Below, piece by piece: positions 16,346-23,010 of a stretch of DNA of 64,000 nt. The notes under the pieces were generated by a model, which saw only the letters and a list, made by a program, of their open reading frames with translations, had not been told where the DNA came from and made no database searches. Made by a program: the position numbers and the translations under genes. Position 1 is the stretch's first letter. The number at the start of each line of letters is the position of its first letter. The stretch spans positions 13,942 through 77,941 of the forward strand of contig NZ_JBFTER010000009.1 of assembly GCF_047229345.1 (NCBI RefSeq), read 5' to 3'. The DNA is from Cellulomonas_A sp047229345. Lineage in GTDB: Bacteria; Actinomycetota; Actinomycetes; Actinomycetales; Cellulomonadaceae.

Positions 16346-17467
16346 TCAGCCGATGGTGCGGAGGGGCGTGTCGTCGTGGTCGCGGACCGTGGTGGGTTCG
16401 ACGAGGAAGTCGACGGTGGCCAGCTCGGCTGCGCGGTAGGTGCCGGCTCGGGGAAGCAGCTGCGCGGCCACGGCGTGGGCCTGGTGTGGGGTCAGGGCGA
16501 TGACCCAGTGGCCCGGCTCGTGCTCGTGCGGGTCCACGTGCGCCTCGGGTGAGAACGTCACGCAGGCGTGCTCGCTCTCGAGGGAGAAGTCGTCCCCGGC
16601 ACCGATGCGCAGGGGGAGTGCGACGCGCAGGGTCTCCACCACGTCGGCGCCGAGAGTGACGGTCAGGTGGGCTCGACGTCGGAACCGTGCGAGGCGGCTG
16701 GCCTGGGTGACGGTGAGCTGCTCGACGACCAGTCCCCCGAGGGAGGACCCGTCTGCGGCGCGGCCTGCCTCGACAGCGGCGAGCGCGCGCGGGACGGTGA
16801 GGATCGAGTCCCGGTCGAGCCGAGTCACCAGGAGCGGGTAGTACTGCTCGTACAGCGCAGCGAACCCTGTGTCGGTCCAGGTCTTCTTCGCGGCAGCCTC
16901 GTCGGCGGTCAGGCCGACCACCTGCAGGAAGTCGATCGCCTCGGCGCCGGCCTCTCGGGTGTCCCCGCGGGGGCCGCGTCCGAGCTCGGGGTCCTCCATG
17001 AACAGGACGTGCCCGACGGGTGTGGTCGAGTCTTGCTGGATCGGGCCGTACAGGTCCATGGTGTGGCCGGGCCCGAACGGGGTGAACGTCTCCACGACGT
17101 AGCGCGTGAGGTTCTGCAGCAGGTTCGCCATGAACACCGGGGGGTGCTCGTGCTCGGGGCTGTCGGTGCGGGCCAGGCGGGCGGTGAGCTCGAAGGTCCA
17201 GCCGCGACCGTCCTCGGGATCGTCGAGGACGTGGCGGGTGTCCGGCGTGCCGACCGCGGTCGAGGTCAAGCCGACTGCGACGTAGTGCCAGTGCGGCACC
17301 GGGTCGGCCCGGGTGTAGACGCGGACCTCGTCCAGCGGATCGGGGCCCCCGTCCTGCCAGCGGTGCTCGGTCACCCAGCGGAAGTCCGGCTCCGTCTGCC
17401 CGTACAACGCACGCAGCGCAGCGGCGATGCCCGGGGCGCCACCTTCAACAATCACGTGTCCCAGCAT
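16346..17467 (-). CDS. Suppressor-of-fused (SUFU) domain protein
   Basis: 373 residues from ATG 17467; an upstream GTG at 17500 would add 11 residues. The N-terminal half matches the SUFU fold: GIAAALRALYGQTEPDFRW, then PLDEVRVYTRADPVPHWHYVAVGLT and GWTFELTARLAR. Bacterial SUFU proteins are frequent as immunity proteins in polymorphic-toxin and polyimmunity loci, which is established for the family. The C-terminal 150 residues (RARFRRRAHLTVTLG-like strands, then HVDPHEHEPGHWVIALTPHQAHAVAAQLL) form an extra domain I cannot name. No toxin gene lies in this window, so it would be an orphan immunity gene. Confidence 0.82.
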   Translation of the reverse strand: MLGHVIVEGGAPGIAAALRALYGQTEPDFRWVTEHRWQDGGPDPLDEVRVYTRADPVPHWHYVAVGLTSTAVGTPDTRHVLDDPEDGRGWTFELTARLARTDSPEHEHPPVFMANLLQNLTRYVVETFTPFGPGHTMDLYGPIQQDSTTPVGHVLFMEDPELGRGPRGDTREAGAEAIDFLQVVGLTADEAAAKKTWTDTGFAALYEQYYPLLVTRLDRDSILTVPRALAAVEAGRAADGSSLGGLVVEQLTVTQASRLARFRRRAHLTVTLGADVVETLRVALPLRIGAGDDFSLESEHACVTFSPEAHVDPHEHEPGHWVIALTPHQAHAVAAQLLPRAGTYRAAELATVDFLVEPTTVRDHDDTPLRTIG

Positions 17468-17531
17468 CCCCTGAGCCCGAGGCGCGCGGAGCGCCGCCAC
17501 GAGGTGAAGCAGTCCCCTGCCACGAGCGAGG

Positions 17532-17705
17532 GTGCTGTCGAACGATCACGGCGGATGGCGGTGCTCAGCTGCCAGCATCGGGGACGTCCCGCTCCTCGGG
17601 CGCCGCGGACTGGGCAAGATGCTCACGCGTGACGGCGACCTCACCGCCGAGGAGCGGACCGTAGTTGCGGCGCATCTTGCCGACCGGTTCCCCGCCGCGC
17701 CCTGA
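17532..17705 (+). CDS. Possible small ORF or gene remnant, 57 aa
   Basis: A short frame from GTG 17532 to TGA 17703-17705. Its last 40 codons have clear coding bias and a helical look (GDVPLLGRRGLGKML, DGDLTAEERTVVAAHLADRF). No good ribosome binding site and no family recognised. It may be the surviving C-terminus of a longer gene that lost its 5' part. Confidence 0.3.
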   Translation: MLSNDHGGWRCSAASIGDVPLLGRRGLGKMLTRDGDLTAEERTVVAAHLADRFPAAP

Positions 17706-17761
17706 CGCCGACGCTAGCCCCTGCCGGTCAGGACCTGGGCCCCGTTGCGACGGTGTGCGGG

Positions 17762-17998
17762 TCAGCGCAGGCCAGAGGCCCGGACCCAGGCGACCGCTTC
17801 GGCGCGGGTGGATGCCCCGATCTTGCGGTAGGCGGTCCGGACCTGGGTCTTGACGGTGTTGCGGGTGACCCACAGCCGGGCGGCGATCTCCTCGAGAGTG
17901 ACGTTCTCGGCCAGCTCGAGCAGCACCACCCGTTCGCGGCCGGTGAGGCGCACATCGGCCGCTGCGGTGGTGGGTCGGTCTGTGTCGAGCATCGTCAT
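17762..17998 (-). CDS. Solitary LuxR-type HTH protein
   Basis: 78 residues, almost entirely a LuxR/GerE DNA-binding domain: LTGRERVVLLELAENVTLEEIAARLWVTRNTVKTQVRTAYRKIGASTRAEAV in contiguous pieces (residues 18-70), with the recognition helix in RNTVKTQVRTAYRKI. There is no receiver or other sensory domain, so it resembles a stand-alone GerE-like regulator or the remaining C-terminus of a larger one. The ATG is preceded by an 8-G run at good distance. Target unknown. Confidence 0.8.
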   Translation of the reverse strand: MTMLDTDRPTTAAADVRLTGRERVVLLELAENVTLEEIAARLWVTRNTVKTQVRTAYRKIGASTRAEAVAWVRASGLR

Positions 17999-18211
17999 GG
18001 TGGTCCCCCCCGGGCCAGAGTGCGCAGTGCGGGGTGACTACCCCGAGGTCTGCCTGCGCCTTCGCTCTAGGAGATGGGCCACCGACGACTTCGTGACGCG
18101 GGTTCGCGGGCGAATGTGGCTCCGCCGCAGCGTCGCCGAGTGCCGCCCGCCGAGCCGGTCGCACGGACCCCGGGCATGGCCCGCCGGACTGACACACTTC
18201 GGACTCATGCA

Positions 18212-18565
18212 CTACCCGAGGCCTGGCGACCCGGCAAGCGCCCCCGTGTGATGAGCACCGCGTGCAGATCCGCGTCGACCACGGCCCGCGGGACCGTCCG
18301 CGCCGTCGTCGAGCGCCCGGTGGGCGTCCTCGATGAGGACGATGAAGCAGGGGTGATGTCCACGGCGACCGCCTGGAGCAGGAGCACCCTCGCTCGCGTA
18401 GCGCCGGTACAGGGCCGACTTGCCCACGCCGGCTGCGGCGGCGACCTCGGCGACCGGTGCCTGTGGGTCACGGGTGAGGACTGCACGAGCGGCGTCGAAG
18501 ATGCGCCCGTCGTTCACTGCTGCCTCGTGGGCGCGGCCGCCGCGCCGGGGTGCGGTCGCGGACAT
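18212..18565 (-). pseudogene. TetR-family regulator, frameshifted pseudogene
   Basis: The first 58 residues are a proper TetR N-terminus (RIFDAARAVLTRD, then VAEVAAAAGVGKSALYRRYAS). After that, homologous segments alternate between two frames: LLQAVAVDI in one frame, FIVLIEDAHRALDDGAD back in the first, and RAVVDADLHAVLIT in the second. At least three frameshifts are therefore needed. The helix-turn-helix is intact but the ligand-binding domain is destroyed, and the reading frame ends after 117 codons. The divergent gene at 18658 keeps a promoter with two copies of the presumed operator. Confidence 0.82.
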
Positions 18566-18582
18566 GTCGGTCGGGCTACCTC

Positions 18583-18638
18583 TTGAACGGACCGCAGCGG
18601 TCCGTTAGCTTCAGGGAAGCGGACCGCACCGGTTCGTT
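18583..18638 (+). promoter_or_regulatory. Promoter with two TetR-type operator copies
   Basis: TTGAAC (18583-18588), 17-nt spacer, TAGCTT (18606-18611). A perfect 10-1-10 palindrome with arms AACGGACCGC and GCGGTCCGTT (18586-18606) fills the spacer. A second copy matching it at 18 of 21 positions follows at 18618-18638, 32 bp downstream. This is the arrangement expected for repression by the TetR protein whose gene, now broken, lies divergently. Confidence 0.8.
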
Positions 18639-18657
18639 CGACGAGGTGGAGGACGGC

Positions 18658-19119
18658 ATGAGCGACGACCAGAACGTAATCGACACCGACGGTGGCGCGG
18701 ACGGACCGGCGCCCAGCGCCGCCGTGGCGGCTCTCGACCGGCTCGTGGGCGAGTGGACCGTGACCGGCGGCGCCGAGGGGGAGGTGCGCTACGAGTGGAT
18801 GGAGGGCCGGCACTTCCTGCTCCAGCACGTCGAGCTCGAGCAGCACGGCGAGCGGATCACCGGGCTCGAGATCATCGGCCACCTGCGCCCGTTCGGCGAG
18901 CCCGCGGGAACCGACCTCGCGTCGCGGTTCTACGACTCGCAGGGCAACACCCTCGACTACACCTACGAGCTCGAGGGCGACACGCTGACGATCTGGGGCG
19001 GTCCGAAGGGCAGCCCCGCATACTTCCGCGGCAGCTTCAGCGACGGCGACCGCGTGCTCGACGGCGCCTGGGTGTACCCGGGCGGGGGTGGGTACGACTC
19101 CACGATGACCCGGAAGTGA
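18658..19119 (+). CDS. Small lipocalin-like/DUF1579-like protein
   Basis: 153 residues from ATG 18658 with GGTGGAGGA upstream. After a short acidic head, LDRLVGEWTVTGGAEGEVRY begins a beta-rich barrel-like fold, followed by EWMEGRHFLLQHVE, SRFYDSQGNTLDYTYELEGD, TLTIWGG and SFSDGDRVLDGAW. The pattern is that of small DUF1579/lipocalin-like proteins, with a GEW motif near the start and alternating strands. Cytosolic. Control would have been by the divergent TetR gene, now a pseudogene, so it may be constitutively expressed. Function unknown. Confidence 0.75.
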   Translation: MSDDQNVIDTDGGADGPAPSAAVAALDRLVGEWTVTGGAEGEVRYEWMEGRHFLLQHVELEQHGERITGLEIIGHLRPFGEPAGTDLASRFYDSQGNTLDYTYELEGDTLTIWGGPKGSPAYFRGSFSDGDRVLDGAWVYPGGGGYDSTMTRK

Positions 19120-19197
19120 GCCGGTCGGCGGCGGCCGCTGCGACGTCGGCGTGGAGTCCGGCGACGAGTTGGTCGCCGCGTGCCTAGGGGGAGTGTG

Positions 19198-19290
19198 ATG
19201 CCGCACGTGTACTGAGCCGACGGCACGGCGATCGGCTACGACCGCCCCCGTGACGAGGGGCCATCGCTCGTGCTGATCGGGGCGGTCACC
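19198..19290 (+). pseudogene. Alpha/beta hydrolase N-terminal remnant
   Basis: ATG 19198 with a good GGGGGAG upstream opens MPHVY, then TGA, then continues in frame as ADGTAIGYDRPRDEGPSLVLIG, which is the standard first strands of an alpha/beta hydrolase. The homology ends abruptly near 19290, where the 3' end of an unrelated minus-strand gene begins. The gene is thus both nonsense-mutated and truncated. Confidence 0.7.
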
Positions 19291-19567
19291 AGCCGGGGTA
19301 ATCGACTGCCATCTGCCCGACGAGGGCGTAGGCCGCGTAGTCGTTCACCCTCCACTGCAGCGCCTCGGTCTGTCGGTCGGAGCCCGTGGGACTCTCGTCA
19401 GCCACGATGATCAGCGTCAGGGAGCGCTGGTCCGGCGCCAAGGTCACGGCGTCGATCACGTTGGCGGAGAACTCGGCCTCTGCTGGAGCCGTAGGTCCGG
19501 GACGACGTCGAAGCATGGTCTGGAGCATTCGATCGTCGGCTGACTGCGCACCGCCGACGAGGCGCAT
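19286..19567 (-). CDS. DUF6572-like small protein, probably C-terminally truncated
   Basis: 93 residues from ATG 19567; a frame open to 19621 would run through palindrome copy 5 and is rejected. The core ANVIDAVTLAPDQRSLTLIIVADE followed by WRVNDYAAYALVGQMAVDYPGW resembles the DUF6572 family, whose members occur near polymorphic-toxin genes. Family members usually continue past the YPGW-like point with another strand. Here a stop follows immediately, exactly where the hydrolase remnant on the other strand also breaks off. It therefore looks truncated by the same rearrangement. Family assignment is from memory. Confidence 0.6.
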   Translation of the reverse strand: MRLVGGAQSADDRMLQTMLRRRPGPTAPAEAEFSANVIDAVTLAPDQRSLTLIIVADESPTGSDRQTEALQWRVNDYAAYALVGQMAVDYPGW

Positions 19568-19591
19568 GATCGACCGTTCCGGGCCGACGGG

Positions 19592-19617
19592 TGCACCTGA
19601 ACGAAGGTTTGGGTACG
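19592..19617 (+). repeat. 26-bp palindromic element, copy 5
   Basis: TGCACC-TG-AAC-GAAG-GTT-TG-GGTACG. Lies 25 bp upstream of the DUF6572-like start codon. Confidence 0.78.
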
Positions 19618-19725
19618 GCAAGCACGAGACAGGGGCCCATTGGCGGTGTCGAGACGCTACGTGAGGACCATCTCAGGAAGCTCGGCGATGCCCATGCGCT
19701 GTCAGCCACCGGAGCGTCGTCTACC

Positions 19726-20217
19726 TCACTGATCGTCGACGTCGATCTCCTTGTAGCCCGGCGGCAGGTCGGTGCACTCCACGTCCTGGAGCCGCGAGGG
19801 CGGGTCCTCGCGGGGATCCACGGTGAGCACGAGGCACAGCCGACGGTCCGCCGAGCTCACGAACAGCCCACCGCCGCTGGTCGCATTCCCGTCGATCTCG
19901 AGTCCGAGCTCCACGCCGGAGGAGGTCACGTCGCTCGTCGTGATGAAGGCGCCGATCGACGTCGCGGCGGCCGCCACCGCCTCGGCGAGCACCTGGCCGC
20001 GCGACCCCGGTTCCTCCGCGACGGCGTTGTCGACCCGGGTAATCACCAGCAGCGCCTTGCGCTGCGCGTCCTCGGCCGCACGTCGCCCGAGGCCCCCGTC
20101 GGCACACGCGCTGACGAGCAGCAGGGCGGCGATGGCCGAGGCGCCGACCGCGAAGGTGGGCAAGCTTGGCGGGCGGCTCGGGGTGATGGTCACCGGAGCG
20201 ACGCTAGCCGTCACCAT
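19726..20217 (-). CDS. Putative lipoprotein, 163 aa
   Basis: Starts MVTASVAPVTITPSRPPS, then a hydrophobic stretch (FAVGASAIAALLLVSAC) ending in a lipobox with Cys at about residue 38, so it should be a membrane-anchored lipoprotein. The mature part begins ADGGLGRRAAEDAQRKALL and contains a helix-rich segment followed by strands (GVELGLEIDGNATSGG, RRLCLVLTVDP) and ends EIDVDDQ. No family recognised. It is bracketed by palindrome copies 5 and 6. GC and codon use are similar to core genes. Confidence 0.72.
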   Translation of the reverse strand: MVTASVAPVTITPSRPPSLPTFAVGASAIAALLLVSACADGGLGRRAAEDAQRKALLVITRVDNAVAEEPGSRGQVLAEAVAAAATSIGAFITTSDVTSSGVELGLEIDGNATSGGGLFVSSADRRLCLVLTVDPREDPPSRLQDVECTDLPPGYKEIDVDDQ

Positions 20218-20641
20218 GCAGACGCGTCAGGCGCCGCGACCCGTCGTGCCCTCCCACGGATGTACTCAAACGATCGTTCGAGTGCACGCCCGCAGGTCCG
20301 TGGGGCGGCTCGGCGTGGCAGCGTTCAGAACTCGCGCACTCAACGTCCGGCGGCTCCGGTGCAGTGCCGATGAGTTGTGTGACTGTGGCGCTGCCGGCGG
20401 CCTGTGCGCCGAGGAGATCAGATGCTCCGTCGTCGACCGTGCATCGAAGCGCTCGACCCCGGGACAGCAAGCCGAGGTCGTCAGCGGCACAGGGCCAGGC
20501 TGGTGTCGGGTTGTTCAGCGCACCGCCGCGGCACCAGGAGCGCGACGCCACGACCGCCCTGCGAGGTGGGGCAGCCCCCACCCGGGACGTGGGGGACCGC
20601 AGGCTGGGGCCGCGTGCACGCCGGGGCCTAGCGTCGTCCCC
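20218..20641. other. Intergenic region between accessory patch and two-component system
   Basis: 424 bp. Contains palindrome copy 6 at 20261-20286, then about 340 bp in which no frame on either strand looks coding. A leaderless-type -10 box TAGCGT at 20629-20634 serves the kinase gene. Confidence 0.5.
20261..20286 (+). repeat. 26-bp palindromic element, copy 6
   Basis: TGTACT-CA-AAC-GATC-GTT-CG-AGTGCA, the most symmetric copy. Lies 44 bp upstream of the lipoprotein start. Its inner part also resembles an actinobacterial LexA box, differing from TCGAAC-N4-GTTCGA at one position. Confidence 0.78.
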
Positions 20642-22354
20642 ATGACCTCCGACGTCCCCGCGCCGACCCCGGCGCCGGCCCCACCGAGCGGCTCCGCCGG
20701 GCCCGCGGACCCGGCCACCGAGCCGTCCGCGGCAGCCGCGCCCCCCACCGCCCCGACGCCCGCCTCGACCACGCCCGCCTCCACCACGGGCGGCGCACCC
20801 GCCGTGCCCGTGACGCCCGCCGCGCAGGGGGTGCCCGCGTACGCACGTCCGGCCCCCGCGGCCGCGGACGTGACGCCGACGGCCGTGCTCACCGCTCCCG
20901 CGCCGAGCGGCGGTGTGCCGACCACCGGCGCACCAGCTCCGGCCGCCACCGCGCCGACGCCCAGCGCACGGGCCGCGACGGGCGTCCCCGCGGCGACCCC
21001 GCACCCGCTCGCTGCCCCCGCCCTGAGCGTCGACGACGACCTGCGCGTCGTCGCCCCCGCGCTCACCGGCGGCCGCGAGCTGCTGCGCGCACCGGTCAGC
21101 GCCGCGACGTGGCGCGCGGTGTCGCAGGCGACGGTCGGGATGTGGCTCCTCCTGGCCGCGTCGATCGCGCTGGTCTCGGCGCTCGCGTTCTCCGTCGCGT
21201 TCGCGCTGCTCGTCGTCGGGATCCCGCTCCTCACGCTGACGCTGCTCGTCGCCCGGCCGCTCGCGGGGCTCGAGCGCAGCCGGCTGCACGCCCAGCTCGG
21301 GGTCGACATCCCCGCACCCGAGTACCGCCGGGCGGTCGATGCCCGCCTGTGGCGTCGCGCGTGGGGCGTGCTCACGGACGTCCGGGGCTGGGCCCACCTC
21401 GCGTACGCGTTGCTGGGTCTCGGCGTCACCGGGCTGCAGGCCCTGCTCATCTGGGTGCTCGGCGGCTTCGCGCTCGCAGGGGTCGCCTTCCCGCTCTACG
21501 TGGCGTCGACGGACGTCCCCGTCAGCCGGGTGCCGCTCTTCGTCCTCGCCGGCCTGGTGGGCACCTGGGTGTGGCCGCTCGGGCTGCAGGCCCTCACGCT
21601 GCTGCACGTGCGCCTCGCGCGGGGCCTGCTCGGGTGGCCGCGGAGCGCCGCCGCGGTGCAGGCCGCCCGGGTCGCGGCCCAGGCGGCGCAGGACCGGGCG
21701 TCGCAGGCCGAGGTTCGCGCCGTGCAGCTGCGCGAGACGCGCACGCGCGCGGTCGGCACCGCCGAGGACGACCGCCGCCGCATCGAGCGCGACCTGCACG
21801 ACGGCGCCCAGCAGCGCCTCGTCGCGCTCGGGGTCGAGCTCGGCGTCGCCAAGCGCGCCGCCGCGCAGGACCCGGTGGCCGCGGCCGCGGCGCTCGACCA
21901 CGCGCACCGCGAGGTCAAGGAGACGCTCGCGGAGCTGCGCGACCTCGTGCGAGGCATCCACCCGGCCGTGCTGACCGACCGTGGGCTCGACGCCGCGCTC
22001 TCGGCGCTCGCCGCGCGGTGCACCGTCCCGGTCACGGTCGACGTGCCCGACCCGGCGTCGCTCGCCGCCGCCGGCCCGAGCGCGCAGGCGGCCGCCTACT
22101 TCGTGACCGCCGAGGCCCTCACCAACGTCGCCCGCCACTCGGGCGCCCGCACCGCGACCGTCCGTGCCACGGTGCACGACTCCGTGCTCCGCCTCGAGGT
22201 GGTCGACGACGGCCGCGGCGGCGCGACCGCCCGACCCGGCAGCGGGCTCGACGGTCTGCGCAGCCGTGTCGAGGTGCTCGACGGCACCCTGACGCTCGAC
22301 AGCCCCGTCGGCAGCGGCACCCGACTCACCGTGGAGGTGCCGTGCGCATCGTGA
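20642..22354 (+). CDS. NarL-type sensor histidine kinase
   Basis: 570 residues. The first 125 are Pro/Ala/Thr-rich and disordered. A membrane domain follows with helices near 165-205 and about 260-330, resembling the sensor fold of LiaS/DesK-like actinobacterial kinases. A coiled-coil (about 345-375) leads to the HisKA_3 dimerisation box DDRRRIERDLHDGAQQRL with the phosphoacceptor His near 388. The HATPase_c domain (about 480-570) has EALTNVARHSGA and VVDDGRGG. The ATG at 20642 lies 7 nt after TAGCGT, so the transcript is probably leaderless. The response regulator gene overlaps by 13 bp and the DUF4097 gene follows, so all three form one operon, probably sensing envelope conditions. Confidence 0.9.
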   Translation: MTSDVPAPTPAPAPPSGSAGPADPATEPSAAAAPPTAPTPASTTPASTTGGAPAVPVTPAAQGVPAYARPAPAAADVTPTAVLTAPAPSGGVPTTGAPAPAATAPTPSARAATGVPAATPHPLAAPALSVDDDLRVVAPALTGGRELLRAPVSAATWRAVSQATVGMWLLLAASIALVSALAFSVAFALLVVGIPLLTLTLLVARPLAGLERSRLHAQLGVDIPAPEYRRAVDARLWRRAWGVLTDVRGWAHLAYALLGLGVTGLQALLIWVLGGFALAGVAFPLYVASTDVPVSRVPLFVLAGLVGTWVWPLGLQALTLLHVRLARGLLGWPRSAAAVQAARVAAQAAQDRASQAEVRAVQLRETRTRAVGTAEDDRRRIERDLHDGAQQRLVALGVELGVAKRAAAQDPVAAAAALDHAHREVKETLAELRDLVRGIHPAVLTDRGLDAALSALAARCTVPVTVDVPDPASLAAAGPSAQAAAYFVTAEALTNVARHSGARTATVRATVHDSVLRLEVVDDGRGGATARPGSGLDGLRSRVEVLDGTLTLDSPVGSGTRLTVEVPCAS

Positions 22355-23010
22355 TCGCCGAGGACTCCGTCCTCCTGCTGGACGGCCTGACCCGGCTCCT
22401 CGAGGCTGAGGGCCACCAGGTGACCCCCCACAAGACCGCCGACGAGCTCGTCGCCGCGATGAGCCGCGCCGACGCCCTGCCGGACCTGCTCGTGACCGAC
22501 GTCCGGATGCCGCCGTCGCACACCGACGAGGGCCTGCGCGCCGCGGTCCACCTGCGGAGCATCCACAAGCGGCTCCCGGTGCTCGTGCTCTCGCAGTACG
22601 TCGAGCAGCGCTACGCCGCGGAGCTCTTCGCCGGGGACGTGCGCGCCCTCGGCTACGTGCTGAAGGACCGCGTCGCCGACGTCGACGAGTTCCTCGACGT
22701 CGTCGGCCGGGTCGCCGGCGGCGGCACCGTGATCGACCCCGAGGTCGTCGCGCAGCTGCTCGCCCGCGGCCGGCGCGCCGGGCTCGACGCCCTCACGGCG
22801 CGTGAGCGCGACGTCCTGGGCCTCATGGCGGAGGGCCGCTCGAACGCGGCCATCGCCGAACGTCTCGTGATCGGCCTCGGCGCCGTGGAGAAGCACGTCA
22901 CGTCCATCCTGACCAAGCTCGACCTCGCCCCCGACGGTGACGACCACCGGCGCGTGCTCGCGGTCCTGCGCTGGCTCGAGCACGAACCCACCGGAGGAGA
23001 CCGACCATGA
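22342..23010 (+). CDS. NarL/FixJ-family response regulator
   Basis: 222 residues from GTG 22342, inside the end of the kinase gene, with GTGGAGG just upstream. Receiver domain about 1-120: acidic pair in IAEDS, phosphorylated Asp in LLVTDVRMPP, Ser/Thr position in VLVLSQY, and Lys in GYVLKDR. The LuxR-type output domain (about 150-205) has LTARERDVLGLMAEGRSNAAIAERL and GAVEKHVTSIL. Cognate partner of the upstream kinase. It shares ATGA with the next gene (4-bp overlap). Confidence 0.93.
   Translation: MRIVIAEDSVLLLDGLTRLLEAEGHQVTPHKTADELVAAMSRADALPDLLVTDVRMPPSHTDEGLRAAVHLRSIHKRLPVLVLSQYVEQRYAAELFAGDVRALGYVLKDRVADVDEFLDVVGRVAGGGTVIDPEVVAQLLARGRRAGLDALTARERDVLGLMAEGRSNAAIAERLVIGLGAVEKHVTSILTKLDLAPDGDDHRRVLAVLRWLEHEPTGGDRP

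Noticed and set aside
17565..18212. Minus-strand 215-codon frame across the LuxR gene
   Set aside because: Composition is typical of a shadow frame. The LuxR HTH in another frame explains the coding signal.
13872..20286. The 26-bp palindromes as integron attC sites
   Set aside because: Only 4 nt separate the AAC and GTT cores, whereas attC sites need tens of bases between R'' and R'. No integron integrase is present in the window.
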